Part shown: one piece after another, positions 23,595 through 35,804 of the stretch
How the letters are laid out: every line of letters starts with the position of its first letter
How positions within the stretch are numbered: position 1 is the stretch's first letter
Origin: Auriscalpium vulgare
Lineage: Eukaryota > Basidiomycota > Agaricomycetes > Russulales > Auriscalpiaceae
DNA length: 64,000 nt
Direction of reading: 5' to 3'
NCBI GenBank assembly: GCA_019915015.1
Contig: JAHBBC010000028.1
Location: 484,417-548,416, forward strand
Notes under the pieces: model-generated
What the model was told of the DNA's origin: nothing
The model's input: the letters and a program-made list of their open reading frames with translations, nothing else
Databases searched by the model: none
Program-made: the position numbers and the translations under genes

Positions 23595-23801
23595 CCGCCA
23601 AACGGGGTCAACTACCATTTTTTTTTGCGGCTCGCGACCCCTTCCAGCTACCATTCGCCCCTCAGACCTCCGTTTGGGGTCCGTAGCTACCACGGATAGG
23701 ATCATAGCTTCAAAAAAATCGTAGTTTATTGTAAAAAGCTCCGCTTTGCGTGCAGGCAGGAGGGGATGTACTACGGATGCGCAGAGGCCTGTCAAACTGA
23801 C

Positions 23802-26800
23802 CTATTCATCTGGTTCATCGTCACCCGCCTGTTCAAGACCCGCCTTGACCCTCCCACTAAGCTCCTTGATAGCACGAGCGATATTCGCGACGTTCTGCTT
23901 GAGGGCGACATAGCACGCGCCATCAGATTTTACCAAAGCTAGTGTTGAGCCCGAGGTTTGGAGGGGATGGTCGAGGGCATACAGGAAGTAGGACGGTTTC
24001 AGGAAGGCGAACCGAGGGATCTTGCTAGGATCGGCGAGGGAGAATTGGTTGTGTCGGACCGGCTTGAACAGTCTCACAGCGATGTAAGAAAGAGCGGTGA
24101 TGCGAGACGTGTCCGAAGCCCAACCATGTTTGCCGTTCTTACCGGCCGACTTCTCGTACATGGTCAGGACTAACCAGCCATCAGCGCATGCCGAGTCATG
24201 TTGAAGATTACGACGCACCTTCTGCAAGGCAGATTGCCTCATCAACAAGAACCAAGCCATAAGAAGGCGGCATGCCAGTGTGAGCAGCGTAGAGGTGTTT
24301 GAGCGGCGTGACATTGGCCGAGTGTGCGACCTTGGGGACGTGATGCTTTGCGAAGATCGCTGCTCGCCTCCGTTCAGCCTGGCGGACGTCAATACCATGT
24401 ATGTGCACTCATACAACACTAGCAGACGCACCTGATACGATGCATTTGCAGCGACCTCAGCCGCGTTTGCAGCCGTCCCTGGTGCAGGAGCAACAGCTTC
24501 TTCGCCGTTGATTGCTCCGTCTCGACCGCCCGCAGCTGGCTGCCGCCAGCGCATCGACCGACCCGCGCCCGTGGTAACACCGCGCTCTGTAACACCGCGC
24601 TCTTCTTGACGCTTGAGAACATCCTTGACCAACTGCAGAAGGCGTTTTTTCTCGGAGAGCGTTGACTGGGCGGGTGGACCGTTATCAGAGGAAGGTGGTA
24701 GATCTTCCGAGGACTTGAAGGCCTTTGTTCGGACACCTTTCTCAGCCTGTCTGGTATGATGCGACCGGCGGATGACTGCGAGCTGTTCGAGATCGAATTC
24801 AGCAGAGATCACTGTGTCCTGGAAGGTCCTGCGCTCGTCGGGGTCGGACACAGCAGGGAGCGACTGGGCGAGGATCTTCCCTATATGTGCAGCGTCTTTG
24901 CGTGTTGCATCCGCTGTGTCTTCAGGCAATTGCAGTCTAGTAATGTGAGGGTTAGACTCTGTAAGATCTATCGGCGGTGAGAGGAGGACAAAACACGAAC
25001 ATGTCGACAGTGCTCTGGACGCATAAGGCAGCTGCTGCGCAAGTCAAATCGTTCAACTGCTGGTCGAAGACCGCACCAACTCCGTCTGCATTCTCTGCCT
25101 TCTTCAACCCATTTTCAATCTGGAGCATCTCGGGCTCGTCTTCGTCCATCTCAGGACCCTCGTCTTCGGAATCGGACTGGCCATAGATTGCATCCCAAGC
25201 CTCCTGCGAATACCAACTCGACAACGATGGGAATGCGCGAACACGGTGAGCTTGATTCTGCAATTTGTCCAGAAAATCCGGGTCTAGTACGAGAGCGTCC
25301 CACAGATTCGCTGCCTCCGAATGGGCCTGTTGTGTTGCTTGCTCAATGTCGTGATCAGAAGGGAATGTGGAGAGGGCATGGAGGTCGAGATGTCGATTGT
25401 CGGTATAGGTATGATTGTATCCATTCGCTCTTTCCTTGCCCTCAGATGTCTTTGCAAGGAAGAGATGCTCGCGCAAGCGGACTGAGAGCTTCGGAATCAT
25501 ATGATAGAAGTCTTGCAAGGTGAAGTCCTTCACAAGCTGTCGACAAATGCCGAAGACATGCTCACAGACTTCGGTTGATAGAAGCCAGGGCAGCAATGGG
25601 TATCTGCCGTCGAGGTGGTCCCGATAGATGATCACCAACTGAAGGAAACCAACGACTAGGAAGTTTGTGATGTCGCGTGCCTCGGGAGATATGAAGTGTT
25701 GAGCTTTTCGGTAGCCCGCGATGTCCATGAAGTCGGTCCACATTTCCATGAAGAAGTGCGCACGCAGCACCATGCGAACACGTTCGATAATTGGGATCGA
25801 TCGATTCTGGTATGCATCCACGAGCTCTCCAAACACAAAGAGGTAGATAATCGAGCCGACCATTTCACGATGCTCGTTGGTGAACCATGCTAGCGTATGA
25901 CCGGAGAAGAGACGGGTCGCAGCATTGTCGTCTTGTCGATCAAGTTTCTCGACATCCCTCCGAAACAATGTCCCTGTTGCTTCAATTGCTGCAAGGCGGA
26001 AGTGGCTGTACGACGTCGTATAGCTGCCCAAAGTAAGTATCCGGGCACCTGAGAATGCGTTGTTCCGGTACGTCTTGCGCCCATGGTTCGAATCTTGAAT
26101 GAGTGCGACAGGCTGTCGCCCTGCGCCGATGAGAGGAATGTGGAGGTTGATGTCACGATGTGAGCGAATAGGGTGCCTGAGGGTGTAGTCAATGTACGCA
26201 ACGGCGTGAGCGACCAGGAGACGTTGAAGGGAGCGCTCGACAGCCGTGCCGTCTGCGGCGTAGGATACAACGTTGATCTTGCGGGAGAGAAGGCCATTCA
26301 ATATTAATTCCAGGTGGACGAACAGTTGCTCCGCCGAGTTTGACTCTGAGATAGGGAGCGCCGCAACGACGATAGTCGGAACGCCGGGAAGAGGGATCTG
26401 GAGGGTCCATACGCGTATCTGGCATGTGTCGGTGAGCTGCATGCCTCCGAAGTATTCGTAGAACTCATACCTTCTTAGCCTTCTCGATCTTCCTGGTGCG
26501 GATGAGGGCATCGAGTGTGTTGATGTCGCTCACGACGACGGGATCGCCAGGACTCCCTAGAAGCACGTAGCACTTTCGTATTGGGTCCCAGTGAGGCCTC
26601 AAAGACTCTAGCAGCTTCGTATCATCACATGCGAGGCCAACGGGACCCACAAGGTAGTCCAATGATTTCAGCCGTTCGTAGATAAATTCAAATGTTGCCT
26701 CTGTGATGCCGATGGGAAACTGCACTTCGTGCGCACGACGTTTCCTTCGGGTCATTTATCAGTCAATTGTATCAATGCAATCTTGTAAACACTGACTGGA

Positions 26801-29800
26801 GTGTCCGTTCTGCGGGTACGGGTAGCACATTCATCATGGATTCATATGCTCGCGGGCTTAAGACGTGGATAATTTGCGCCCACTCCAATGTCATGGCTGA
26901 ATATCGCATGCCGTTCAAAGGGACACCTCGTTCTTCTAAATCTTTCTTCTTGACGAGATCGTTCATCAAGGCGACAAACAAGGAATTGCCATGCTTGCCC
27001 TCGATAACGCCTCTTGCGAAGACTAGGCATGCACTATGAGGGTTCTGTGCAGACAATGATCAGAAGCTGTAACGTGGGGATACTATGAACTTGAAGCTAC
27101 TGACATCTTCGTATGCCTCCAGAAGAGGTGCAAGGTCGGGATGAGTAAGAGCATATCGATGGAGGGCCTGTATGTCGTCTTTCTGAGCATGATTGGGGGT
27201 GAAGCGGCGATTCTTAGGCTCGGGGACTGGCTTGCGAGTCGCATTCTGGAATACGTGGACATGCAGCAGAGCGAGGCAGTTGACACAAGTAACATCCTCA
27301 GTTGACTCTTCCGGCACCCTTACAGTGCGAAGACAATCTGTCGCAAGGACATGAAGGGGAGGCGACCGATAGTTCTTCCACTGCCACCGATGCTCTTGCT
27401 CCGTGTCGACTACTTGCTTTCTGGCCTTATCCAACGAACGATAATCTGGTGCCGAATACAACTCTAACGCCAAATCGGCGAGGGAAGGCCCGCCGCCCCC
27501 GCCGTATGGTGTGCGCTCCAAATATTGACGCACACGAGCGTATTTTGCTGCGCGAAGTCCGAAACAAGGACGATCTATCATTCTCGGAGCGGGGGCCTGC
27601 GTCGATGAGGTTGATGCCCAGATGTGGCCCAGTGTATGTGATCGCATTGTGCCCTTGCAAACTTTCTGGTGCTGTTTGAATGCCTTGGTGTGATACGCCC
27701 CAGTCATAAGCATGTACTTGTTGCATCGAGAGCATCGGACCTTCCGAACATCGTCTAGACAGAACTCGGCCATGTCGTCAAGCGCAAGGATTTTCTCCTT
27801 GAATTTGGTATACGCCTTTGAGTTGTCGTCCCTACCGCGTTTGACGAAGGAATTGGCCAGGCGCGTGCTGATTGCTCCAGACGATGGCCCAACATCAGCG
27901 CTTGCGGTGCTTGCAGACACGGTAGCAATGACATCCTTATTCTTTCCCTTGGGCGCGAAGAACGGATGAATGGGCCCAGGGACAGTGCGTGTGCGTTTTG
28001 CAGGATGGATAGGCGCCTGAGCCTCTGAGTCGTGGTCAGATTGAGCGCTTGTTGCTTCACTCGCGCTCGCAGCCGTCTTGTCGTCTGCGCTCGAGCTCCC
28101 TTTCCTCCGCCTTTTCAGTAAGCCCCGCGCAGCCTTCAGTGTCGTCCCAATGGAACTGATGATCTTCTTAGATGCCCTTGACAGTCGACTTCCATCGGAT
28201 GCGCAATCCTCCGCCTCACTTCCCACCGACGACACCCTTCTTGACGACATTGACGCAGCATCAGAAGTCCCATTTTCCAAATGGCTTCTCCATTCTGTGA
28301 TACTGCCAGGCCCATCCTGGTCCAGCATTCCACCACGCGGAACTGGTGGGAGATCATCGTCGACAGTGGATGGAGAGAGCAACGACCGGCCGTATGCGCA
28401 GCTGGTATCGGTGGTATCGGGCATAGGTATGTCGTCGCAGTCGCTGTCATAGCCACTAGCAGATGCAAGTACTGAATATGATGATGTAGGAGAAGGTGGC
28501 ATTGACAGAGGTGGAATTGACGGATCGTATTTGCTGCCTTCGTCCATGTCTCCGCGTCGCCCCATCTGCTTTTCTTCCACCTCTGGACTGAATCCTTCAA
28601 GTAGACATTCAGCATCTCTGGTCGACTCGCCGGGTTCGGAAGCTTGAGGATTTAGAAGGTGGGCCATCCCGCGAGGGATATGATGCGCAACAGGCTCATC
28701 GCGTCCGGCGCCGCCTGTCACAGCATCAGACCGTCGCTGATGACTTGATACCTGCGCAGAGCACCTGAGTATCGTCGTCCTCATGTCGCTAATGAGCAAA
28801 ATATAGCGTACCGATTGAATATGGTCGGCAGCGAGCCTCTCGAACCACGCCAACCGTTCGACGTGGCGCCTTGAATCATCCCAAAGCTGCCAGCCCAGTG
28901 TTTCGTGTGCGACCGCATTCACGGCGATCACGCCACACGATACGTGATCTGTCTGTCTCGCTGTCGTAAGCGACTGTCCCTCCCACTTGTACTCAATGCC
29001 GAATTTGACACGCGTCCACCAGAGCAATTTCTTCTCGATGTCTTTAGGCAGGCGCAGTCCCTGATGGTAAAGGCCGTCGCCTTGTTTCACAGGAATGGTA
29101 AGATTGCATTCCCATTGGCGACATAGTAACGTACTCACCATAGGATATTGTTTCCGCTTGACCGTCGATCTTCACGACAACAAAATGCTTGTATTTGGCG
29201 AGGAAAACAGGGAAGAGGAGTACCTTCCTATGGGTGCGCAGATCGTCTTCAATTCTCTTGAGGTAACGAGGTGAGTCGGGGAACAGGTCTTCTATTACTG
29301 TGATCTTTGAAATTGCATTCCAGAACTCGTGTCCGGCGATCTCGAAGTTGTTGGCAATTCCTGGCGTGCTCCGAACGCGGCTTCTCAACCACATGAGCAT
29401 CATGTCAACGATGGTGTCGGTGAGAAGGCCGTCTGATAACAGCGGAGCAAGGGCTGATGTTGTCGTAAATGTGGCGGCACCGGGTATCATGAGTTGCTGG
29501 CGCCAGGGAAGCGAGTGGATAAGAGCAACAGTGCGTTCGCTTTCCATAGAACCGTCAGCGACTTGTAGCAGCCACCGCACGCTCGCCGTCCACGTCTCCT
29601 GTGCCAGGAGGACCGTACGCATCCGTTGCCAGTAAGTGATCATCCACAGCGGGGATGCACCACTTGCATATCGTGGGTCCATGATTGATTGTGCGCCATC
29701 CAGGATGGCCTGCGGTGCGAGTGCAGCAAGCTTGTCCACGAAGGCATCCGTAGGAAGGCTTCGTGATTTTGTAAGTGTGGTTATGGGGAAGACTGCCACG

Positions 29801-30072
29801 TCATGGCTAAAAACAGCTTTGGTTGAGGGGTGTATGAGCTGCTGATCGCGACGAGGGAGTGGTGTAGATACGAAGGAATGAACATCCTCGGTGCCGCTGG
29901 GGAGCAAAGAAGTCTCGGGAGCGTTGGGAATCCTGAGGAGCTGCTCGATGTAGGCCAGCAGCTCCGGCGGTGGGTTCTGGGGATAGCTTTTGCCTTGCGA
30001 GATCCATAATTCGGGACGGAACATAGGTATTTCATCGTCGTTGTAGATTGTGATGGACTCATCCATTGGCAC
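23802..30072 (-). CDS. Giant transposon protein: Ulp1-type cysteine protease plus DDE-like transposase
   Basis: Starts at the ATG at 30072 (MPMDESITIYNDDE) and ends at 23802; probably one spliced gene of about 1,900 residues, though two genes are possible. First part, an Ulp1/C48-like protease: His in KHFVVVKIDG, Asp in ISYGDG, Gln and Cys in ARQTDHVSCGV. Middle: Ser-rich [16 protein letters not shown], basic stretch, then a C2HC zinc-finger-like CSRCNKYM...HQKVC. Last part, RNase-H-like: AADGTA (D), DSNHGRKTYRNN (D..H..K..RN), STEVCEHVFGICR (E), as in P-like or KDZ transposases. Well-defined junctions: donor after SYG at 29142 region with acceptor giving GDGLYHQG; SFKFI to NPHSACL near 27080; TLQ to KRRAHEV near 26780; KAKK to IRVWTLQ (52-base intron). 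Around 24200-24410 the frame changes and I could not settle whether by splicing or by a lesion. Confidence 0.7.
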
Positions 30073-30392
30073 GATGCCGGGATGGCTGCGAGGGTGATGC
30101 GCTGCACAGAAGAAGCAGGTTCGGTCCGAGGCGTTGTCGTAGAATGTCGTACGCAGCAGGCCACGTAAATTTCTACCTAATGTCTCAACTTGTACGAATT
30201 ATACCGGTAATTATGGGGTCAAAATCTTCTGCCGCCAGTACTTAGTCCAACTACCTCTGTGATCAGACATCGGTTCACCGCGCCCCTAACTACCACCATC
30301 AGGATCATACTTTTGCCCCAAATTCTAGCCCCCAGCTACCTCAGACCCCTCAGAGCTTCCGGCGCAAAGCGCCGTCTAGCTACCGTGCGAAA

Positions 30393-30424
30393 ATCATACC
30401 CCTGGCGTGAGTTACGGGGGTCCT
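30393..30424 (-). repeat. Right terminal inverted repeat of the transposon
   Basis: 32 bases, reverse complement of 23563-23594 with one mismatch. Followed by target duplication cttcttcc at 30425-30432, which lies only 25 bases before the ATG of the glycosyltransferase gene. Confidence 0.93.
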
Positions 30425-30457
30425 CTTCTTCCCCACTCTCCTCTCTCCCTCCACGCC

Positions 30458-32267
30458 ATGCGAGGCATCTCCCCGCGCGATGCAGTCCTCATCCTCACCG
30501 GTGCAGCGTGCATGCACGTCTTCAGCTTTCTTTTCCATGGCCCAACGCCCATCTTAGTAGAGACGCACCTAACGCCCCCTAATGTCCTTGACCTGCCGCT
30601 ACCGGATCCCCATACGCAGGACAAAGAGCCTGAGCGACAGGCGGCACTTGATTATCCCCCCGCTCCTGCTATCCCCCACACGACCCTCGTTAAGCACGCA
30701 CCAGGATGGACCATCTTCCAAGACGTTTACATGGCCAACGGCACAATCTTTATCGTCACGCCGGATCCGCAGAGCTTCCCGGACATCGCACTTATGACCT
30801 CGACTGGTCTGTATGCCTTCAACACGCCGGAAAACATTGCCGCTCGCATGCCATCGGAAAAGGATATCTCATTCATCACTCCGGAAGAGGCGCATAAGCT
30901 TTGGGGCGGAAATGAAGCCCGAGGGGAGATTGATCGTGTTTTCACTGTTGAGGGTTCTACGGTGCGTACTGGTCAAAGATACAGCATGGCATTTCGAGGT
31001 TTACGGTTGTCACAGATTCTTGTCAATGATCCTGACCAGTGTGCGTGCACCTATTCCTTCGCGATTTGCCAAAGATTTGCGTCACACTTGGCTGGGTGAT
31101 TGCTGCCTTTGGCTGTGCTTGGCGCCGCTAAACCTTGAACTGTACTCATGCCGCTCGCCTTGCAGTCCTCGACCACTACTACCACTTTTGCGCGGAGTTG
31201 CTCTTTGGCGCTTTTGCCATGTGGAGGGGTACATTCACCGCCAAGAAGACCGACCTGGCTCCCCCCATCACCCGCATGATCTTCACGCACTCGCCCGCAG
31301 AAGGCTGGCGGGACTTGCCCGGCATGAACACGTTTTTCATGCGTGCCGCGTTTCCGTCTATCACGACGGAGGTGCAGGCGGACTGGGAAGACCGCATCAC
31401 CGCGACCGCGACGCGCCGCCGCGCATGGCGCTTCCCAATGTTGTTACTCGCGGACCGCAGCGCCGCATTCCGCGGGGAAGAATGTGGCTCGCGCACCCAG
31501 CGCATAGCTGCGGAAGCCATCAAAGTGGTTGGGTACATGTCAGAGAGTGGGCGAGGGTGGTGGGAGCCCGTGCGGCGAGCGGTACTGCAGTTTGCGGGCG
31601 TCGGCGAGGGCGTGCTGCACCTGGGTGATCGTGCGTTTGAGCGCATCGGTCGCGCGGACTTGGCATTTGGGGAGGCGGGCGGCGTGGAGGATGTCGTGGT
31701 GACCTATATCACGCGCCAGGGCGTGCGCAGGCATCTAATCGCGGAGGACCACGAGAGATTAGTGGACGCATTGGAGGAGCTGTGCGCGCGGAGGGGCTGG
31801 GAGCTGAATGTCGTACCGATGGAGCGGCTTTCGAAGGAGGAGCAGTTGACGCTCGTTGCGCGGACAACGGTGCGTACATTCTTTTTTTGGAATAGACGTT
31901 TTTGAAGCCGGACGATCGTTGCAGTTCCTCGTTGGCGTGCATGGGAATGGCCTCACGCATCTAATCATGATGCCCATCACGCCCATCTCGACTGTCATCG
32001 AACTGTTCTACCCTACGGGCTTCGCGCACGACTACGAGTGGACGGCCCGTGCGCTGGGCATGAGACACTTTGGTGTATGGAATGATACGTGCGTCTGGAG
32101 CTTCTTCAATGCATCTACACCATCCTCATCTCATATTCAGGTCGACAACCTACCCTGACGTGCAGTGGCCCTCATACCCAGAAGGCTTCCAGGGCACTGA
32201 AATACCAGTTTATGGACCATACGTCGCACGAATCATCGAGGATCGCGCTGATGGGCGGCTCCCATAG
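30458..32267 (+). CDS. GT61-type (DUF563/EOGT-like) glycosyltransferase
   Basis: Five exons, 30458-30961, 31016-31040, 31166-31869, 31925-32088 and 32141-32267, give 507 residues. A hydrophobic segment near the start (AVLILTGAACMHVFSFLF) is a type-II signal anchor, so the enzyme should face the Golgi/ER lumen. Family marks: FLDHYYHFCAELLFG near the middle and FLVGVHGNGLTHLIMMP towards the end, the histidine-glycine block of GT61/DUF563 transferases, with IELFYP and an aromatic C-terminal stretch. Members transfer xylose or GlcNAc in plants and animals; donor and acceptor here are unknown. Its promoter has been displaced by the transposon ending 33 bases before the ATG. Confidence 0.88.
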
Positions 32268-32901
32268 GTAGCTGGATCAAGTGCGTTCTTGTATTTTTCT
32301 TGCGGGTCTTATGTGTTTTTTGTTTGTGCTACACCGTCCGCGCATTGTAATTCGACGGCCAAACGCCCATTCTGCTGGGTGCGTTTTCGCCATCTTGAAG
32401 CCAGAGACACGATGAATTGTCTTTCACTTAGTGAGGATCACAATCAGTTCTCGAAGGACTGACAGTGCAGCGCTTAGCAACAGTTTGACTTTCCGACTTT
32501 TCTTCTATCACCATGGACATGTTCTAGACAGCCAGCAGCGGTTTCGATTGCAGGGCGACTCCTTCCACGCGCTGGTTGTGCGCTGACAACGGTCGCGAAC
32601 GCGCGATCCTGCCATCTGCCTGCCAGAAAAGTGTCGCCTGATGCCAAGCCACATTCCGCGGCCGACACTTTGTGCGGGTGGCGCCACCTAGGCTTTCAAA
32701 TACGTACTGACGGTTCTCGAAGGCCGGACGTACATGTCCAGGAGTTTCCTATGATGAACTGCCCTCACTTCCCGTTGTCGACTTCGCTGGCCCGACTTGG
32801 GGAGGAGTGATCTTTGAATGGAAAGCACTTGTGCGCTTGCCTCCTTGGTTCGATGGAGTGACACGCATAGGTATGTCACTCCAGTTGCTCTCGACGTCAG
32901 T

Positions 32902-32911
32902 ATTTATAACG
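32902..32911 (+). promoter_or_regulatory. Probable TATA box of the membrane-protein gene
   Basis: tatttataac about 92-100 bases before the ATG at 33002, with a CT-rich leader (cgtctccctccccatcc) between. Supports that start over in-frame codons further upstream. Confidence 0.45.
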
Positions 32912-33001
32912 GCCCGCTTCAGTATAGGTACCCTCTTCGTGCGATGCGTCTCCCTCCCCATCCTTCATAGCTCATTGCACGCCACTGGTTCGCTGCACCT
33001 C

Positions 33002-34320
33002 ATGGTTTCGCCCCTCGTCCCGTCACTCCTTTTGTTTGTCAGTCCTTTCACATACCTTGCTCTGCTTGTCCTTCAAGTGGCACGGAAGCGGAGAGCATCT
33101 TCGTGGGCCACCCGCCAATCAATAGGCAGCGGCAGAGCTATGGCGGCTCTGTTCACAGCTTCGATTGCTGCGTTATCCCTCGTCTCAGGTGTCCTCGGGA
33201 TTGTGGCACATGAGACGGGGCGCGCGGGGTGTTCAGTTTCGTCTCCTGTGCGTGTTGCGCAACAGGTCACCCTTACCGTCCTCAAATTCGACCGTGAGTG
33301 TCAACCGACCTGGAGCGTCATACACTCACAAATGAGGCTCACAGTCGGCTTGGCGGTGTCATTCTTACTCCATCAGCGGGCCCTGATAGAGGCTTCGACG
33401 TTCTCGCCCACTTCACGGGCTTCTTCCTGGATCAAAGTGCTCAACGTAATTCTTGCCCCGGTCCTCGTCGGCGGTCAGTCAAATTCTATTTGCTGGTGTA
33501 ACTGTCTGACCCGCCGGCTCCAGCAACTGTCTTGTCTATAGCCTTCGTCGCCCTAAAGCAAACCTATCCCATCGCCCGCATCGCCGACGTGCTATGGCTC
33601 GTATGGATCTCCTCTACCTTCTGCATTGTCTGTGGCTTGTTCATTCGATGCCGCAAGTCCGGGCGAATTGCTCGTCTCTGGCTATTGCTAGCGTTGAGCC
33701 TCATATGGGCGTTGCTGTCTACGGTCATCTCAACACTAGATGACCCCCCTCCGGGCATCCCCGAATCCGTGTGCACCGCGTGTTGGACCGTATGCACGAT
33801 GCTCGCTTTCCACGGTGAGTGCGCGCCTCTCGTCGGCCTCCACTGCGCTAACTTGCCTCGTACAGCATATGCCGCTCTAGCGCCTGCGGACGGGCCTCCT
33901 TCGCGTTCACATACCCCTTCGGGTCTCGCTCCCCGCCGCGCCGGCACCCGCTCACCCCGCGCATTCTCTCGCCCGCTGTCTCCCAGCTCGCACATGTCGG
34001 AAGACTTCCGCACCCTGCACGACCCCTTCGCACCTACCCCTGGTACCCTGTTTCCTGTCCCCGGAAACCGGGCCGGGGTTCCCGAGCCGTCACCACTCTC
34101 TCCGCGGGGGAGAAGGCATGCACGGAGGAACAAAGCTCGGTCGACTGTCTACACTCAGAACGGACGGGTGGATGCGCCTCAGGGGAACAGGTTCAGGTCG
34201 GCGTCGCAGTCGTCCGCTGGCGACTTGATATTGTCGCAGATGCTCCTGCGCGTTCTGGAAGACGGTTCGGTATCGGTGCCGCGGTCAGTGCCGCGGTCGA
34301 CGCCGCTTGCGCGGGGATGA
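33002..34320 (+). CDS. Multi-pass membrane protein with disordered C-terminal tail
   Basis: Exons 33002-33293, 33345-33473, 33524-33814 and 33866-34320 encode 388 residues. About six or seven hydrophobic helices fill the first two thirds (for example PSLLLFVSPFTYLALLVLQV, ALFTASIAALSLVSGVLGIV, VLWLVWISSTFCIVCGLFI, LWLLLALSLIWALLSTVIS), then a Ser/Pro/Arg-rich cytosolic-looking tail with repeated PRSVPRSTP. The layout recalls seven-helix basidiomycete membrane proteins, but I see no diagnostic receptor motif and do not assign a function. A TATA-like tatttataac lies about 100 bases before the ATG. Confidence 0.75.
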
Positions 34321-34579
34321 GGCTTAGGAAGGCATATACCACATCATATATTGTACAGGAAGAATGTGAAATACAGGATGTCCGATGCTCAATGTCCGCT
34401 GGTACGTATACTTCACCAAAATGACTCAAGCTGCCTTGTGCCTGCGACATGCGCCCAGCACCCAACGTTGCCTTCGAGCGTCAAGAGCGTTCACATATTT
34501 CCAGGATGCATCTATTTATGGCTCAGTAACCGTACACTAATACTCTACGCATTCCCTTGTCCTGACTCCCCAAGTTCAC

Positions 34580-35804
34580 TTACACCCCCACTCGCGCCGC
34601 CAAGAACGCCACCACTCTGGTGCGGACGTCATCAACGCCTGGTGTGGCATCGAACAAGTCAAACAGATGTTCCTGGCCGGGTACACCCACGAGCTCATGC
34701 GCGACACCCTTCTCCGCAAGCACGCCAGCAATGCCCTCCGACTCCGAATACGGGGCAATGCTGTCGGCAGTGCCATGAACGAGGAGTGTCGGCGGGAACG
34801 CTGACGTGATCGACTGTGAGGGCCAGAGGTATGAGATGGCAGGGTCGGAAGAGGGGGCCGTGTATTTCTCCCCAAATACTGTCGAGAAATCTGAGGTCAC
34901 AAATGAATCTCATGCAGTTAGTCACTGCGACGGAGATTAAGACTGCGAAGCACTGACAGCGTCCGGTAGCGACGAGGTAGGCCAACAGATACGCACGCTC
35001 GTCCCAATCGCCCGTCCACGGCGCACTGGTCAACTGTGGGCCATTGGAACGATTCGCGAGCACCTTGTCCAACGCGTCTCTGTGTGCGAGTGCGGCATTG
35101 AATTTAATGGATCCAAAAGTACCGTCCGCAGGCTGCACGGTGCGGAAAAATGAGGGGTGATCGAAGCCGTAGCCGTAGATTGTCACGACTGCCTTGGGAG
35201 TGGGAGAAACCAGGTGGCCTGCCTGCCACGCGAGATATCCGCCTGTGAGAACTGGTCACTGAGCATGTGCAGAATTATTGCAGAAGCTAAGTGTTTTAGG
35301 ACGCACCGGCGCTGGCGCCGCCAACAAAGGCGTCCGTAAGGCGTGCAGTAGTAAGGTTGCGCTTCGAGAGCTCTCCGTTCAGTTGCGTGTGCACGCTTTG
35401 CGCGGCGTCAGATCAAGGAGAAACGGCGCTAGTAATTGGCGTTCTGCTCACTAAGACCAAACATCTTTGACGTCCGAAAGGATCTCATCGATATTGGCCT
35501 CTGGAAGAAGGCGGTAGTCGGGTGAGACGAGGATCCAGCCCTCCTTTTGCGCAGCGGCAAGTAGCCAGCTTGGGAAAAGGCCGTCCGCACGCCCACCAAA
35601 GGTCAGACCACCGATGTGGAACCAGACAAGCACTGGACTAGGTGAGGGGAGAACACTGTCAGCAATGCTAACATATGGTAAATGGGAAGAGAAAATGTAC
35701 ACAGGGGACTTCGTGCTGGTTGATGGGGTGTAGACGTCGAGGTAGATGTCCTGGCCGACAGCAGTTGTCTTATAAGTGAGAGTAGCGGCGGGGGACATAG
35801 CCAT
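34580..35804 (-). CDS. Alpha/beta-hydrolase (HSL/carboxylesterase-like)
   Basis: Four exons on the minus strand, 35804-35452, 35395-35307, 35242-34958 and 34890-34580, encode 345 residues with frame kept. Landmarks in order: VLVWFHIGG (variant of the HGGG oxyanion-hole motif), VSPDYRLLPEA (the DYRLaPE motif of the HSL family), GGASAGGYLAWQ (nucleophile elbow G-A-S-A-G), LLVHGTADSIAPY (catalytic Asp) and PGQEHLFD (catalytic His). All triad residues are present, so an active esterase or lipase-like enzyme is likely. No signal peptide, so cytosolic. The HIGG variant replaces the usual second-position Gly. It converges on the membrane-protein gene at 33.0-34.3 kb. Substrate unknown. Confidence 0.88.

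Larger units (their letters stand above)
23563..30424 (-). mobile_element. Complete 6,862-bp TIR DNA transposon with 8-bp target duplication
   Basis: The ends are 32-bp inverted repeats, 23563-23594 and 30393-30424, both opening aggacccccgtaactca and identical except for one base (T/C) at position 18. The bases outside are ccttcttcc-like; the exact 8-mer cttcttcc occurs directly left (23555-23562) and directly right (30425-30432), a perfect target-site duplication. Subterminal words gctacc/actacc and atcata are repeated near both ends. The whole interior is filled by one minus-strand multi-exon gene encoding an Ulp1-like protease and a DDE-like transposase domain. An 8-bp duplication fits KDZ/Zisupton, P or hAT-type elements; I cannot decide between them. 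The near-identical ends argue for recent insertion. Confidence 0.92.
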
